Shown: one piece after another, positions 12,131 to 26,700 of the stretch
How the letters are laid out: every line of letters starts with the position of its first letter
Position numbering within the stretch: position 1 is the first letter of the stretch
Assembly (NCBI GenBank): GCA_964035545.1
Contig: OZ037767.1
Location: 11,513,081 to 11,577,080 of the forward strand
DNA from: Bugula neritina
Lineage: Eukaryota; Bryozoa; Gymnolaemata; Cheilostomatida; Bugulidae
Length of the DNA stretch: 64,000 nucleotides
Reading direction: 5' to 3'
Made by a program: the position numbers and the translations under genes
The notes under the pieces: generated by a model
Seen by the model: only the letters and a program-made list of their open reading frames with translations
Database searches by the model: none
Told to the model about the DNA's origin: nothing

Positions 12131-13421
12131 AGGGTAACTGGGGGCACAACCTTCATAGGGGTAAAAAAAGCCGGTCAAATTGTGGGAGAACTTATTGATT
12201 TAGAGCTGTGATTTTTTTTTCTTTAATCAAAAGGCAATGACATAATTATTCAGCCATTGTAATTTCAACACTTGCGGAGCATACATGTTGAAGAGGCAAG
12301 TCAAAATCTGTTTTCACCTACCTTTTGTGATCTTTTTAAGATTTCGTTAGTGCTGTAGAACTTTCAACACTCAAAGCTGGCAAGCCTAGTTTTTACTGAT
12401 GTTGTTGCCATTGCTTGTCTCTGCATTGCTAAACTGGTATAATAGCAGATTCTAAAATAAATTTTCCATGAGCCACATTTATTTTCAACTTGGCCACATG
12501 GAGCACAATGGGCCACCTGACCATTGCACCCTGATCACTGTTACTAGTTTGTTTGCCCAAAAATTAGTTGAAATGTTGGTAAAATTTATAGATATAGCCA
12601 TAACTGACTTGTATGTTTTGTAAAATATCAAAGACTTCATGGTAAGACTACCAAACTACAAGGTTAGACTGCCCTCATGTACATCTGGTGAGGTTATAGC
12701 TTTGCTGTTTTATACATCATACAAAACACTCTGCTGTTGCTAATAATGGGTAGTCATGATATTCATTATACATTATATCATTGAGTATATACACATGTAG
12801 TTGACTAAAATAAATTGTGATTTGTTCATTCCTCGCCCCCTTCTAAACTCCAGCCACAAACCTCAGCCACCTTAGCTGCAGTTCATAGAAAATAGTCCAC
12901 AAGTTGGAATTTTGTAGCACATGTTATTAAAATTTGTTTTGATGAAAGTTTCTGTGAAGTGGAGTTTTTGCTCATAAATAGAAAAAACAGTTTTAGTTCC
13001 AAACAGTAATGATAGTGGCACCGTAGAAATGAGTGCGTTTGATTTTGCCTCCCCTGCTATCTGTGATAGCACAAACCTTACAGCTCAAACATGATTTTTG
13101 CTGTAGATCTGAAAGATTATTTTTATTTATTTGTGTATAATTATTAAATTAAAATCAGATGCAACCAAATCAGCAAAGTTGTAATATATTTGTTGTGTCC
13201 CACCCAGTGGCCTATTGTACCCCAGCTGGTTTGAAAATCATGAAAATTTCATTATTTTGAAGGTTGTGAAACAGGTAGAAACAACAAACTGATACCTATA
13301 ATAGACAACTGGTGTAGCATTTAGATTAGAGATCATTGAAATAGTAACTTGAAAAAACAGACGAATGAGAGTGAAAAATTCAAAATTTGGCCCATTGTGC
13401 CCTCTCCCTTCCCAGTTACCC
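12131..13421 (+). mobile_element. Non-autonomous DNA-transposon-like element, copy 1
   Basis: About 1.29 kb. The ends are inverted: the left end reads GGGTAACTGGGGGCACAA, and the right end, read on the other strand, gives GGGTAACTGGG followed after a short gap by GGGCACAATGGGCC. A diverged copy lies at 52311-53478 in the opposite orientation and matches along nearly the whole length, apart from about 100 bp at the left end here. No transposase-like reading frame is visible. A TA target duplication is possible (TA at 12129-12130 and near 13424) but not exact. A repeat-derived segment of another kind is not excluded. Confidence 0.65.
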
Positions 13422-14578
13422 GATACACATTTATAAGCTATAAAACTGAGTTACTAATTTGCAGTCATTTTTCAAACTTTTTTGTGCTATATTTTCATTT
13501 ATCTGATAATACTGGACTTCATGTGTTGAGCCATATTGACTGAGATTTGTTCGGCTGGTTGGATGTTTCTTATTATTTTAAGTAAAATTGTTTATCTATA
13601 CTAAACTTTTGTCTTCACTAAAGAGGTAGCCTATGTAGGGGTGCTGTTGTGAAATATGCATGATTCCATGCCTAATTTCGCAAAACAGTAATTTGGATAC
13701 ATGTTTCAATTGTCTCCTGCTGGATATTTGTTTATTATTGAGTAAAGTTTATTCCATAGAGCAATAAAACAGTTGTTCTTTAATCATAAGTTACAAATTC
13801 ATAGATTTATTTCACTATTGGATGGTGAACTCAATTATGTTATAGTTCGATGACCCTCCCCCCCCCCCACCCCTTCAACTTTATATGTGTAGAATCATAT
13901 ATAAAACCGACATTTTACTTACTCAATTGATACTAAACTAAACATTTTATGCCCATAGTGGTGTTATGCATTCCCATCAATGTAGCTAATGTAATGTAGC
14001 AATGCTAAAGCAATGTAGCTAAATACATAGCCATGCCAAGTTATAATGTGGATAGGACACTCCTCTTCCACTCTATTTCTGCTTTTGAATAAAGTTTATG
14101 TAAATTATTTTCATACTTGTTCTTCTGCATTAAATAACCGTTAAATAATTGGCTTTGAATTTATTGTCTAGGGTAAAACAAAGAAACAAAAACATTTGTT
14201 TTTAAGATGGCCTGAGTTTTTACAATCAGCCTCCAAATATGGGAAGGTCTTTGTATTGATTCTAGATAATAAGCACTAAATATGTTTATGGTTATATCAA
14301 TTGTAAAGAATTTTTTTTCTAATCTCATACTTGTCACTGTTAGTGTAGAGGCAACTGTGGATAAAGGGCATTATGTTGCTCCTACCCACCCTGCAGTTGC
14401 CGAATAAGTTTTTTTTAATTTGTCTATTTGTTCTCCCTAAGCTGTCGTATATTATAATACTAAAGTTAAACCTCAAACAGAGAAGATGCTTCTCACAGAA
14501 TATAGTTATAAGTAATGTTATATTGAAAGATATTCTGAAGTTCTAGCCGTCGTGTTTATTACTCAATTACTTTCACAG

Positions 14579-14644
14579 TGCCGGTTGGTGGAAAGATCTG
14601 GAAAGCCGACTATGTCTTGGAGGCTGCAGAGAGGCTAGCATTTG
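14579..14644 (+). other. Orphan exon-like segment, unassigned
   Basis: A 66-base segment has an acceptor-like tttcacag before it and gtaaag after it. In phase 1-1 it reads open as a 22-codon peptide containing GGKIWKADYVLEAAERLAFG. Phase 0 is blocked by a stop. GC content and codon use look more like the exons of this window than the surrounding AT-rich DNA. I do not recognise the peptide, and it does not fit the phase of the last YLPM1 intron. It may be a lone exon of an unknown gene, an alternative exon, or chance. Confidence 0.25.
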
Positions 14645-14649
14645 GTAAA

Positions 14650-17600
14650 GGCTTGTTTGGTTATAGCAGCTACTCACATCTGCTTATGATTCTAATTTCT
14701 GTGAACTTATTGGTGAAGAGTTTTAGGCACGCTGTGGACTGTCCCTCAAAGTGAGTTGGCCTCAAGGAAAGACTAGGCTACGTAAGCAGTTATTACTACA
14801 TAGGAATCACTAGATGCAGCACAAAGTTTAGGGCCATTACGTGCAGTGTGTATGAACATTGTTCAAACTCACCTCTCACCGCACTCAGTGACCACCAACT
14901 TTGTGCTGCTTTAAGCTATTTTCTGACTACATGTGTTGTAACATAACCAGTGGTCCTGCTAGATTTTGGCTCATTAACCCTAGTTCATCCGCTAATCACC
15001 ATCACAAATATAGATTAATCATCTCTCCTGTGCAATAACAAGTGTACATAACTTCTGTATGCGGTTACAAGATTTGCTAAAACATGTCTTTCATGCAGCC
15101 TTCTACTTGTCCCACTTAATAAAATTGCTTCCATTTGCTGCTCTGTTGTAACAAGGAAAAAATTTTGACTGTTCAATAGTTTACTTGTTCTCCTCCACCC
15201 CACAGTAATACTACATACCTCTGTAATCTTCCACAACGAACTTATTGTGTTATATATTGATGTTGGACGTTTATCTTGAATGGTTGTTGTAGTTGCTTAG
15301 AGTTATCCTCCCAATACGTTTATCACGACAGATTATTGAAGTTGTTGTAAAAGAGATGCCTTGCTACAGAACCTCTGACGTACCTAATACCTTCCCATTT
15401 AGGTTGGTCTGTATAAAATATCTTTAAACTTTTCATTTAACATTTATTTATATAACATTTATTTATATAATGAATTTACATTCCTCGGCTCTTCATGCGA
15501 TGTGAAAATGTTAGAAAGTAAAACTAGATTCACACTGAACTCATGAGCATAAGCATTTAATTCTTTAATTTATTCATTTGCTCGATTCCCCATTGGCTCT
15601 CTTGTTTTTGAAGATTCAAATTATTGGTTGCTTTTGTTTTATTTCTAACTTGTTAAATTTTAATTTATTATTGACTCACTTTTAGCTCATTCAACTTATT
15701 TTCTGCTACAGTTACCGAAGGAATAAAGAATAGAAATAGAGTCACTACTGTTCACCACAGATGACAAGGTTACAGGAGATTAGATGACCAGACCAGGTAG
15801 TTCTTGAATTTCCCTTGAACAGACACCTGTGTCTACCTGCGTATGCATGACTTTAGAGCATGTGTCAACACTGTCTTTTCTCAAGTTTCTTATAACATGT
15901 TTCTCAAAGTTTATTGTCTTTAGGAGCAGTTTACATGCTGTAACCGATAAAATAATATTTTCCAATCTAATAATGTAAATGTATATGGCATTCTACATGA
16001 AATTAGTCTTGTACAACAGTAATTGTACTTAACTGATTTAAAAAAATTTAATGATGAGTTTCATTGGATACTTTAATTTTGTAAAACTGAGTTTTATTTA
16101 AAAAATATAATATGGTTGTAAAGCAGATTTTAGTTGTTTTGCTGCCATTTAGTTTTGTTCATGTGTGAATGAAGATTGGCACTCATTTAAATTTTCTAAA
16201 ATTTTTAGATTGAATTGTTTGAAATGAGCTTATTAATATTTGTGCAAATTGATTTTTTGATGTGATGTACCGAATTTGTATGAAATACATGTCATTAATG
16301 TTTGAACTTCACAGCTTAAATTTTTTGCTTTTCTTTTTCAGATAATCAAATGTTTTTGGCTTGTTAGAAAGTTGGGAAATAATGCCATGCCACTATTTGA
16401 CACTAAAATTGTCCTGGAAGTTTATTCAAGCAGAAACATCTTTCTACTCCACTTCTTTGTGTATAAATGTAAAGACACCACTTTTCTTAAATAAAACCTG
16501 GCTCTAGAGCTTAGGAAATTATATATAGCTAATTTGATGCATATAAGTTACTTGCTTCTCGAGCATTGGGCTAGTTACCACCAGGAAGCATGTGAATAAC
16601 CGATATGTTGTGTATACATTAGCACTTTTGCTCCTTTACTTCTTATTTTCTACATCTTTTTGATTATGTAAATTTTTTGTCTTTTTTCCTGGTGTGGTTC
16701 TTATGCATACTTTCCTCTAATTTATCTTTGGTTTACCTTACCAGTTTTATATGAATTATTTGGTGCTTATACATATTATATTTAATCTATTTGTATTTAC
16801 AAACTTTTTAAATTGTGCTTAAAAACAAACTTCGAGAATCTCAAGACTTCATTGTAACTAAATATCTATCATCTGTAGGCCTAAACACAACTCTACACAC
16901 CCAATAGCTGTCACACTCCCATGACCATTCACATTATTTTCTTTGTTGTGACTGCAAGCAAAGAGATAAAAGCTATAGTTTGAATTCTATTATACACAAT
17001 TATTAATATGTAGAAATTGCTGATTTTAGAGTAAATTTTGCTTTCCTATTAGCTTGTTTTTGATAATCAAACAAAGAATTAACTTGTGTTCTCTTTGGTT
17101 TGCTTCCATGTTCAGTATTGATATCCATTAATTGTCCTCAGAACTTTCTGTAATAAACTAAATTCAGATGCGAAATGCATTACTTTGCAAATTACCATTT
17201 TTGACAAACACTTATCAATTGATCAATGATTTAATTTATATTTTAATCATTTTATTATCACATGAGAAGAATATTCATATTTGCTGTTTAATTTATTATA
17301 AAAGATATTATAATTATTTCACTAATAAATAAAGCAGAATAGCATTAATATTCTATCTTATTACAGCCCTTCTATAAAATATTGCTATGGACGGTCAAAA
17401 GGAAGACATAAAAATTGAAACACTATCAAAGTGATAATCACAAATGGTACTAATCACTCTCCACTCAGTTCTAATTATGCATAAATGTAATACTTAAATT
17501 ATAATAAATATTTTGAATAAAAAGTTGACAACTTGAGGGCGTGACTGGTCAGCACAGCAGGACATGCCTTACTTTCATGCAGAGAATAACACAGTTGAAC

Positions 17601-17735
17601 AAAATAGTGTAATAAAAGGATATGCAAAACCACAATAGCTTTATCAGAACCTTAGATATTCAGTATAACTGGCGCGACTGACATGAGATTTTGCCTGCCA
17701 GAACCTCACTTCTGTACTCCGAGGAGAAGAAAAGC
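14650..17735. other. Intergenic AT-rich DNA, nothing recognised
   Basis: No conserved reading frame, RNA gene or clear repeat was found. The stretch contains the 3' flank of centriolin (transcribed from the right), including TTTATT near 17292 that could serve as a minus-strand poly(A) signal. Confidence 0.4.
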
Positions 17736-20700
17736 TTAATTAAAATGATCTCTCACAGGTCTGTGTATAGGTGAAGGAGTATTATTGTGTAGAGAGGTTG
17801 TGGATTCAGACAGCACACCCTGTAGACTAGAGACCCTGTCCTGTAGATCAGTCAGTATATTCATACTGTGACTCTTAATTCCTTCCATTGAGTTCAGATG
17901 TCTTTGCATCTGTTCCTGCATCTTCTTCCTGAAGAATACAACAGCTCATACAATACTACAGCTCATATAATACAACAGTTCATATAATACAACAGTACAT
18001 ACAATACTACAGTTCATATAATACAACAGTTCATATAATACTACAGTCCATACAATACTACAGTCCATACAATACAACAGTTCATATAATACAACAGTTC
18101 ATATAATACTACAGTTCATACAATACTACAGTTCATACAATACTACAGTCCATACAATACTACAGTCCATACAATACTACAGTTCATACAGCACAACAGG
18201 AACCCGGACGAAGGAAAGTTACTTAATGACTCCACTATAAGAAATGAGACATCTACCATGTTTCCTTTCCTGCTGTGACGGTTCAAAGCCCAATATTAGC
18301 ATGTTATTCTTCTCCACAATGATATAATATGTAGCTAAATAATATACATATCAATTTGGTTTCACACTAAACCTATGATGACGAGATTAAAGTAGAGGAT
18401 AGCAAGACGCCACACCCACCTTATAATTTCCTGCTCGGCATCCAATTTACGCCGGACTGAACCCGTAGAAGGAGGTTTTCTGGGAGATGGGGTTTTGGTC
18501 TGAGAACTACCAGTCCAGCGACCATCCACTTGTTTTGAATGTACCTGAAAATGTAAGTACATCACACAATAAGTACGTCACAACGGAAGTACATCACTCA
18601 GTAAGTATATCACAATGTAAGTACATCACAATGTAAGCACCTGAAAATGTAAGTAGGTATATCACAATGTAAGTATATCACAATGTAAGTATATCACAAC
18701 GTAAGTATATCACAATGTAAGTATATCACAACGTAAGTGTATCACAACATAAGTATATCACAATGTAAGTATATCACAACGTAAGTGTATCACAATGTAA
18801 GTAAAACAAATCACAAACTTTCTAATTATAGGTGGCAAAATACTCCGTGAATATTCATATTTCTAATCCCAAGACACATAGCCACATTGATCATGACACA
18901 CATTAGCAACTCTGCGGGCGTATGCATACCCTGCCCAAGTTCTCCTTCAATGACATCACTTCATTGGCTATGAATGCCTTTTGAGCTCGAAGTTCATCCA
19001 ATTCGCTTGCAGCTTCAGCTCGAGATTTCTCTAACTCTGCCATGCCCAGCGTAACCTCCTATCAACAGACGTGTGTACTTGAAGTTAAGACCTTCTAAGT
19101 TTAAATGATGTGGCGCAGAATACATCCTATAGTGTTAACTATAGTGTAAAATGATTGCTAATAATTCCTATACATGCTTAAAAAGCTGAATCAAATTGAG
19201 TGCACTGAGTACAACCAACAGTGCAAAACATGGTAAATGAAATGTTCAGAAGTGTAAAATACATGAATTATACAATTTTTTAAAGTCAACTGGCAGAAAT
19301 ACAATCACATTTAAAATACTAATAGCTTCCAAATATTGACAATTTTAATTGTCAACTCACTTAAAGGACATTCATATAAATTGAAGCAGAGAAAACTTTG
19401 CATAAGAAAATGTGTAGAAATTGTGACAGGTTTACCGAAAAATACAGATATATATAAAAAAAACTAAAAATATGTCTTCTTAAAGGAAATTCTTGTAACA
19501 GAGTAGCCAAGTTGAGTACCAGTTGAGTAGCAATAGGCAAGGCAAAGCTTGCTACATACTGAATAAACATTTGACACTAGCATGTACCTAGAGTTTATAA
19601 CTTAAATCTCTAGCACCAAACAGCAATGACAGTCAGAAACATGAAACTTAAAAACTACGGAATACTGCATGATAAAACAACTCACCTGCTGAATATCATG
19701 CTTCAGATTAGAGATGGTTTCAGTGAGTTTAGAGTCCTTGTTGGTCTGAAGCTCTAAGGTCACCACCGTTCTTTTCAGCACCTCCACCTGGTCTCTGGCC
19801 GCTGCCAACTCGCTGTTGAGTCTATCAGCTCTCTGGGAGTGCTGCTGGGCAATCCACTCCAAGTCTTCCACCTCTACTTCGCGCTTACCCCTCAGTGCCT
19901 TACACTCCTGCAGTGAACAGAGCAGTTAATTGAAAGTAGAACTATCAGATAATGTAGAAACAGGGCACCTTTACAACATGCCACCAACTGTATCTGTACT
20001 GGCAAACACTATAAACATTATGTAGATTTCAATTACTATCCTGGAATTTGTAAATGCATTTGATTTGTGTGTATGACATTCAGTGGCTATTTTATGTGTC
20101 ACACATAACATCTGACAGCTACTCTATGAGTGACACATGACATCTAACAGCTACCTTGTGTGACATACGTGACATCTGACAGCTACCTTGTGTGACACAC
20201 GTGACATCTGACAGGTACCCTATATGTCACACATGGCATCTGACAGCTAGCCTATGTGTCACACATGGCATCTGACGGCTACCCTATGTATCACACATGA
20301 AAAGATAGTATCTGGGGCACCTGCTTGACTTGTGACAGCTCTTCATTCAGAGAGCTGATGTGATCATCTGATTGTTTCTTGACTTTGGTGAGTGAATCAT
20401 TTCTTGTCTGCAACCTCTGGGCAAACTCAGTCAGTCTCCTCATTAAATCTGCATTAGTTGTTCTTTCACTCTCCAACTCTGCATCTGCATTACAATGCAA
20501 TCCAATTATACCAGCAACCTTTGAGTCTCTCTTAAGCATACAAACCAAGCAGTAGAAATTAAAACTAGCAGCTACATATACAAATCAAACAAATTTTAGA
20601 ATTTTCAGATCCAAATCAAACTTAAACATATTGACCTTAAATAATATTTATGATTGCATACTAGAGATAAAATCACAAGATGGCATCACATTGATAGATC

Positions 20701-23700
20701 TCCAGTTAATATATAATCTATTATACTACACGGTGTAATTGAAGCTATGAAACTATTGGAGATTTCAGCTTTCCCAACTCTTCGCATATGTCTAGATCTA
20801 CTGTAATATATTAATTCTATCAAAACCCATGGTAAAAATTATAAAATATTCTATGCCAAATTTGAATAATTTCAAATAATAGTAACAATGATTTCCAGTT
20901 GTAATTTAAATCTCAAGATTAAGAGGTAACGGAGGGGGGAGTGCTTACCCGTCTGCTCCAGTTTAGCCCGTAGCTGCGTCAGGTCACCGTGCTCTTTCCT
21001 GTTTTTGTTAATTTCAGACATGAGCCGCGAGAGCTCCCTGGTCAGCTCACCGACTCTGGTTTGACAAACTTGCTGCTGCCCTCTAAGGTGGGACAGTTCT
21101 CTCTCCGCCCGCTCTGTCAACTGTTGGAACAGAACACCAACTAATCACCTTCATAACACAGCTCTAACTGGTGTTTGTAAACTCTGCTTGAAAATGACTT
21201 TCACAGCAGCATTCAGTCAAAGTGATAGTAACACAGCTATGGTATGGACCACATAACATGGAGTATTCACCACTCAAAGAAAGTACCGTGTGATAACATG
21301 GAGTCATCTGTAGTACACAATGCGAGGTACACACTCACATCTGATAACTGTAGTACACAATGCGAGGTACACACTCACATCTGATAACTGTAGTATATAA
21401 TGCGAGGTACACACTCACATCTGATAACTGTAGTGTACAGTGCGAGGTACACACTCACATCTGATAACTGTAGTACACAATGCGAGGTACACACTCACAT
21501 CTGATAACTGTAGTATACAATGCGAAGTACACACTCACATCTGATAACTGCAAGCTCTCTCTGTCATACTGGGTCGCCAGATCTTTCAAACTCTGCTGTC
21601 GGTCACTTCTCTCCTCATTCAACCTGCTGACATCTTGCCGGAGTTCAGCTGCCGCTACCTGCTGTTCACTGACCTCTCCTTTCACCTCTCCCAGCCTGTG
21701 ACAGACATGAGATTAATATCTTCAAAGGACATTCAAAGACTAATGGGGAAACAACACCCACTGCACTACTGAATCCAGTTCTCCCTCCTCCCTCATCACA
21801 AGCATGTAATAAAGAAGGTTCAACTATTTTAGAGACACTCACAAAGTGTTAATCTGCTGATAATCATATCTCAGCTGGTCCAGCTGCTGCTCCAAGTCTA
21901 ACTTCTGTTTTTCTGTGGCTTCACATTGCTAAGGGGAAATAAGTGTAAACTGCAGTTCATAGAAGCTCTGGCTAAGTAAAGGTACAAAGTGTTAGATTGG
22001 ACTTTGGAATTTGCATTTATTTCAAAACCAACTGCTATGAACACAGAAAGCTCAATGCCTAATTTAAAACTAACGGTGAAAAATTTACCAAATTATTTTT
22101 TAAAATGATTGAAGCATTTTTTCAGCAGATTACAAAATATCATATTTAAAAAGAAAAAACCAAAGTCCGGCTTCCTTATAGTGAAACATAACCTTCACAC
22201 TTTAACAAATATATGTAGATTTTCAAATACTGAAGTATAACTAAATCTTACAGAATATAAAGCAGCTTTCTTAGCTTCCATGTCTTTGAGTATTTTCTTC
22301 AGTTTAGATGCGGCTGTCCGTTGGTCTACAACAGATACAATAATAAATATATGGCACACAGGCTAGAGTTCAATAATCATTCTTTTGTTAAAGAGAAATG
22401 ATTTAAAGACTGAAAGTATAAAATAGCTCTTGTACTTTGGTTATCAACTAGAGCTAACTCTCTAACAACTATAAACGGAGCACTTTAACGGACTGACAGT
22501 AAATTATACTAATTACTATCAAGTAACTGAGAGTGAGTTACACTGTTTACTATCAAGTAACTGACAGTGAGTTACCCTGATTACCTTTGAGGGACTGACA
22601 GTGAGTTACACTGATTACCTTTGAGGGACTGACAGTGAGTTACACTGATTACCTTTGGGGGACTGACAGTGAGTTCCACTGATTACCTTTGAGGGACTGA
22701 GAGACTGACTGGAGTTCTGACTCACAACTCGTTTTCTCAAACTTCGCGTCGCCAACTTGAGACTGAAGCTGTTTGAGTTTATTCTGCAGCTGCTCACACT
22801 CTGATGTCTTCTCTCGAATCTGTGACTCGATACTCGATTGTGTGTTAGACATCTCTGTCACAGCCGCCTGCATGTAGAAAGATGGTTTATAAAAATATCT
22901 TTCTGCAAGCAGTGTGAATTATCAACGAGTCATTCAAACAAAGTGTTGAATCACCAACCCTTATTGTCATATCATGACTCGTACAGCACTGAATGGAAAG
23001 CTAACTTAATGTTACAATATGTTCAGCTATTTGTGCAAAACTATCAAAACCAGATACAACTTTTGCTGTAGTCTGTAAAATTATGAAAACCTGTAACTGC
23101 AAGATGCATTTTATCTGTAGGTTGCTGCATTCTACACAATATTGGAATAATGTGTTGTGTTGTAGTATATATTATAAAGTTTCATTTTAAGCGTAGCACA
23201 CAAAATGAACATAATGTCTATAATTATTATAAAATTATTATAAAATTAATTTATAAGCATCAGCTAAATTTTCTGTTATCAAAAAAATGAAAAGTAGAGA
23301 CTAACTACTGGGGGATGAGAAAAGCAACATTCAAAGAGAAACAGGAGAAGAATAAAACAAGGGAAGGAGAGCAGATATGATATGTTAGTGACCTTGTTCA
23401 TCTCCACCTTCCTGTTAATCTGATCAAGTTCTGCGGACTTCTGACCAACGGCTCTACTCACGGAGTCCTTCTCCAGTCGGAGTTTCTCAAGAATTGAGCT
23501 GGCGGAGTTCGTTTCAAACTAATCACAGGAAATGGAGAGCAAGTAGCAAAGAGGTAAGCATAAAGGGAAGCTGAATTAGAACCAGAAAAGCACACAAGCC
23601 GCACACCAACAAATAAACACATTCACAAGTCTAGAAAATGCACAAGGCTGTGACAATGTATGTTGAGTTATAGTAGACAAGCATAGTATATCAGATGAGC

Positions 23701-26700
23701 AAATGCTATTTGAAATGAATTAAACTCAAAAACACTTAGGGCATTTCAAATACTACATTCTGGTAATTCTATACTCTACACAAAGCTATGTCCATATAAA
23801 CATGTTTCATCCACCTGAGCTGTGAGCTAGACATACAGTCCAGCTCTCTATATTATGTACAAAGTATTGATGGACAAGTCAGTTCCAAACAGTCAGCCTA
23901 CCTCTAGTTTATCTAGAAGTTGTCTTCCTTCAGAGTGTTTGGCTCTCAACTCATTGAGCTCTCCTTCAACCAGATTCGACTCAGCGGTGAGCGACTCCAG
24001 CAGACACCGTCGCTCCGAGATTTCCCGCAGAAGTTCAGCGGACTCCGCCCGGGCCGCAGTCAAAGACTTCTTCAGCACTGACAACTGATCTCTACAACAC
24101 AAGACATGAACAACAATTTCCAAAGCATAGAGAGCAGAACATGTGCAAATCTTCAAGCCATGTTTGGTATTTCACAGGTACGCACTCTTTCTGTTCTGTA
24201 GCAATAGTCAACGTTTGTAGAGCCTCTTTCTCATCCTCAATCTTGTCCTTGACCTTCTCTAATAACTCCTTGCGATTCTCCAGCCTCTCTTTCACCTCCC
24301 GCTCTAGAGAACTCATGGAGCTAATTTCTGTGCGCTTTTCCTACAAAATGGTCATCATTTGGTGAACCCAGTCCAGGGGTGCTGCCAGTAGACTAGCCAA
24401 TCAGGTTACAGCGTTACAGAGCTCAAAGATTAACTGCATGTAACTGATTAATGTAACAGTTTTGAAAATATTTCTCAGCATTTCCCAGAGCATCAAACCC
24501 AGGATACTACATGATGCACCGTCAAACACTTTACAACTCAATAGCCCCTGTAGATGTTTCAGTAAGCAGCATACATGCTACCATCTGTTATGCAGTACAC
24601 AGCACACACACATTAGTTATGTTGCCAAGCAACAAGTAAATACTATATTATTGTGTTGCTAGACAACACTAACCGTAGTTAACAAGCTGCTAGTACTGTG
24701 CACATTGTTAGGAGGTGTGTTTTTACTTGGAGCCACTGTAAGTCATATTATCAGTTGATACACAGCATCACAAACCCACTATCGTTGTTGCTAGGTAACA
24801 GCGCGTACACACACCACCTTAGGTTGCTAAGCATCAACACTTTACCTTCAACTGTTCAGAAACAACCTTGACCTCGGACTGCAGGCTACTTAGAGTTGTC
24901 TTCTGCTCTCCTGACTGAGTTTCAAGGAGAGAAAACTCTTGCCTAGCAGTTCCAAGGTCAGTGTTGAGTGCCGTGAGTTGTCCCTCTCGCTCAGATAACT
25001 GAAGAGATCATTGCGAGTGAAAGGAGACAGATAATACTAACTATCTATAATACTAACTATATATAATACTAACTATCTATAATACAAACTATCTACAGTA
25101 CTAACTATAATACTAACTATTTACAATACTAACTATCTATAATACAAACTATCTACAGTACTAACTATAATACTAACTATCTATAATACTAACTATCTAT
25201 AATACAAACTATCTACAATACAAACTATCTACAATACTAACTATCTACAATACTAACTATCTATAATACTAACTATCTATAATACAAACTATCTACAATA
25301 CAAACTATCTACAATACTAACTATCTACAATACTAACTATCTATAATACTAACTATCTATAATACAAACTATCTATAATACAAACTATCTATAATACTAA
25401 CTATCTATAATACTAACTATCTATAATACAAACTATCTATAATACTATCTATAATACTAACTATCTACAGAACTAGCTATCTATAATACAAACTATCTAT
25501 AATACTAACTATCTATAATACTAACTATCTATAACACTAACTATCTATAATACTAACTATCTATAATACTAACTATCTACAGTACTAACTATAATCCTAA
25601 CTATCTATAATACTAACTATCTACAATACTAACTATCTACAGAACTAGCTATCTAATAGTTTGGTGTCCTTACAGACATAGAAACAGAAGTCATACAAAA
25701 TTATCGTCGAATTACATGACTACCTCAACTTTAGTTACAGGCTAACAGTATAACTGGTTTCGAATGGACATGGCTGTGTAAGACTATGAAATCGCTAGCT
25801 TGAGCTACAGCAAGTAATGATCAGTGTGCTTTGAGTCTGTTGGGTTGGGTAGTGCATCAACAAGTAAAGAAAATGCATAGAAAGTTTTAAGTATACCTCT
25901 TGATTTCTATTGAATAAAATTGCTGTTTTAAAACTTGAATTACTTACTACTGATTTGATATCTTTAATGTCCCCATAGTGTTCAGACAACTCCAACTCAC
26001 TGTGACGAACTGATGCTAAGTGACGCTCCGCTTCTAATTTAATCTCATGTAAGTTCTGTTCAGCATCGGCTGTTTGTTTCCTTATGGCCTGTTGTAATTC
26101 TGTTAGCACCTGATGACACACAATGACAAGTCCTGACACAGTAGCAAGTGATGACACACAGTAATCAGTAGATCATGTTTGCCCAACTATTGCTATCATT
26201 CTGAAAAAAAGTTATGCTAGCAGCGTTTTATCATATTAAAAGCCAATCATTTATCTGTCATGAAAGGCTGTAAGTTGCCAAGTATATTCAAAGACACAAA
26301 GTGACATTAACAGCTGCTTACACTCTCCGACTGTTGAATTTGCTGAGTGAGGGTATTGAAGTATGCATCCCTCTCTTGAGTAACTTCTTCTATTCTGTCT
26401 ATCTGCTCCTGTAACGTGTCTCGCTCTTCTGTCAACTTCTTACCATCAACCATCAGCTGGGCCACTTGTCCTTCTCTTTCTGTCTTATTACCATCTAATA
26501 ATAATACCCAAACCTGTCCTTACAGTTACTGGTTTTGTAAATTTATAAACAGGGAGTATTTTATTAGACACATATGAAAGATTTGGTTCAATTGGTGGAT
26601 TAGGTTTGTTCCAGTTAAATTAAAAATTTAATGCTTCATTTTAAGCTACTAACTTTTTCATTGTCATGTCAAATTTATATGAGTATATATTACTATTATA

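Noticed and set aside
12872-13072. 66-codon minus-strand frame inside the transposon-like element
   Set aside because: The inverted copy at 52.3-53.5 kb does not keep the frame, so there is no sign of selection on it.
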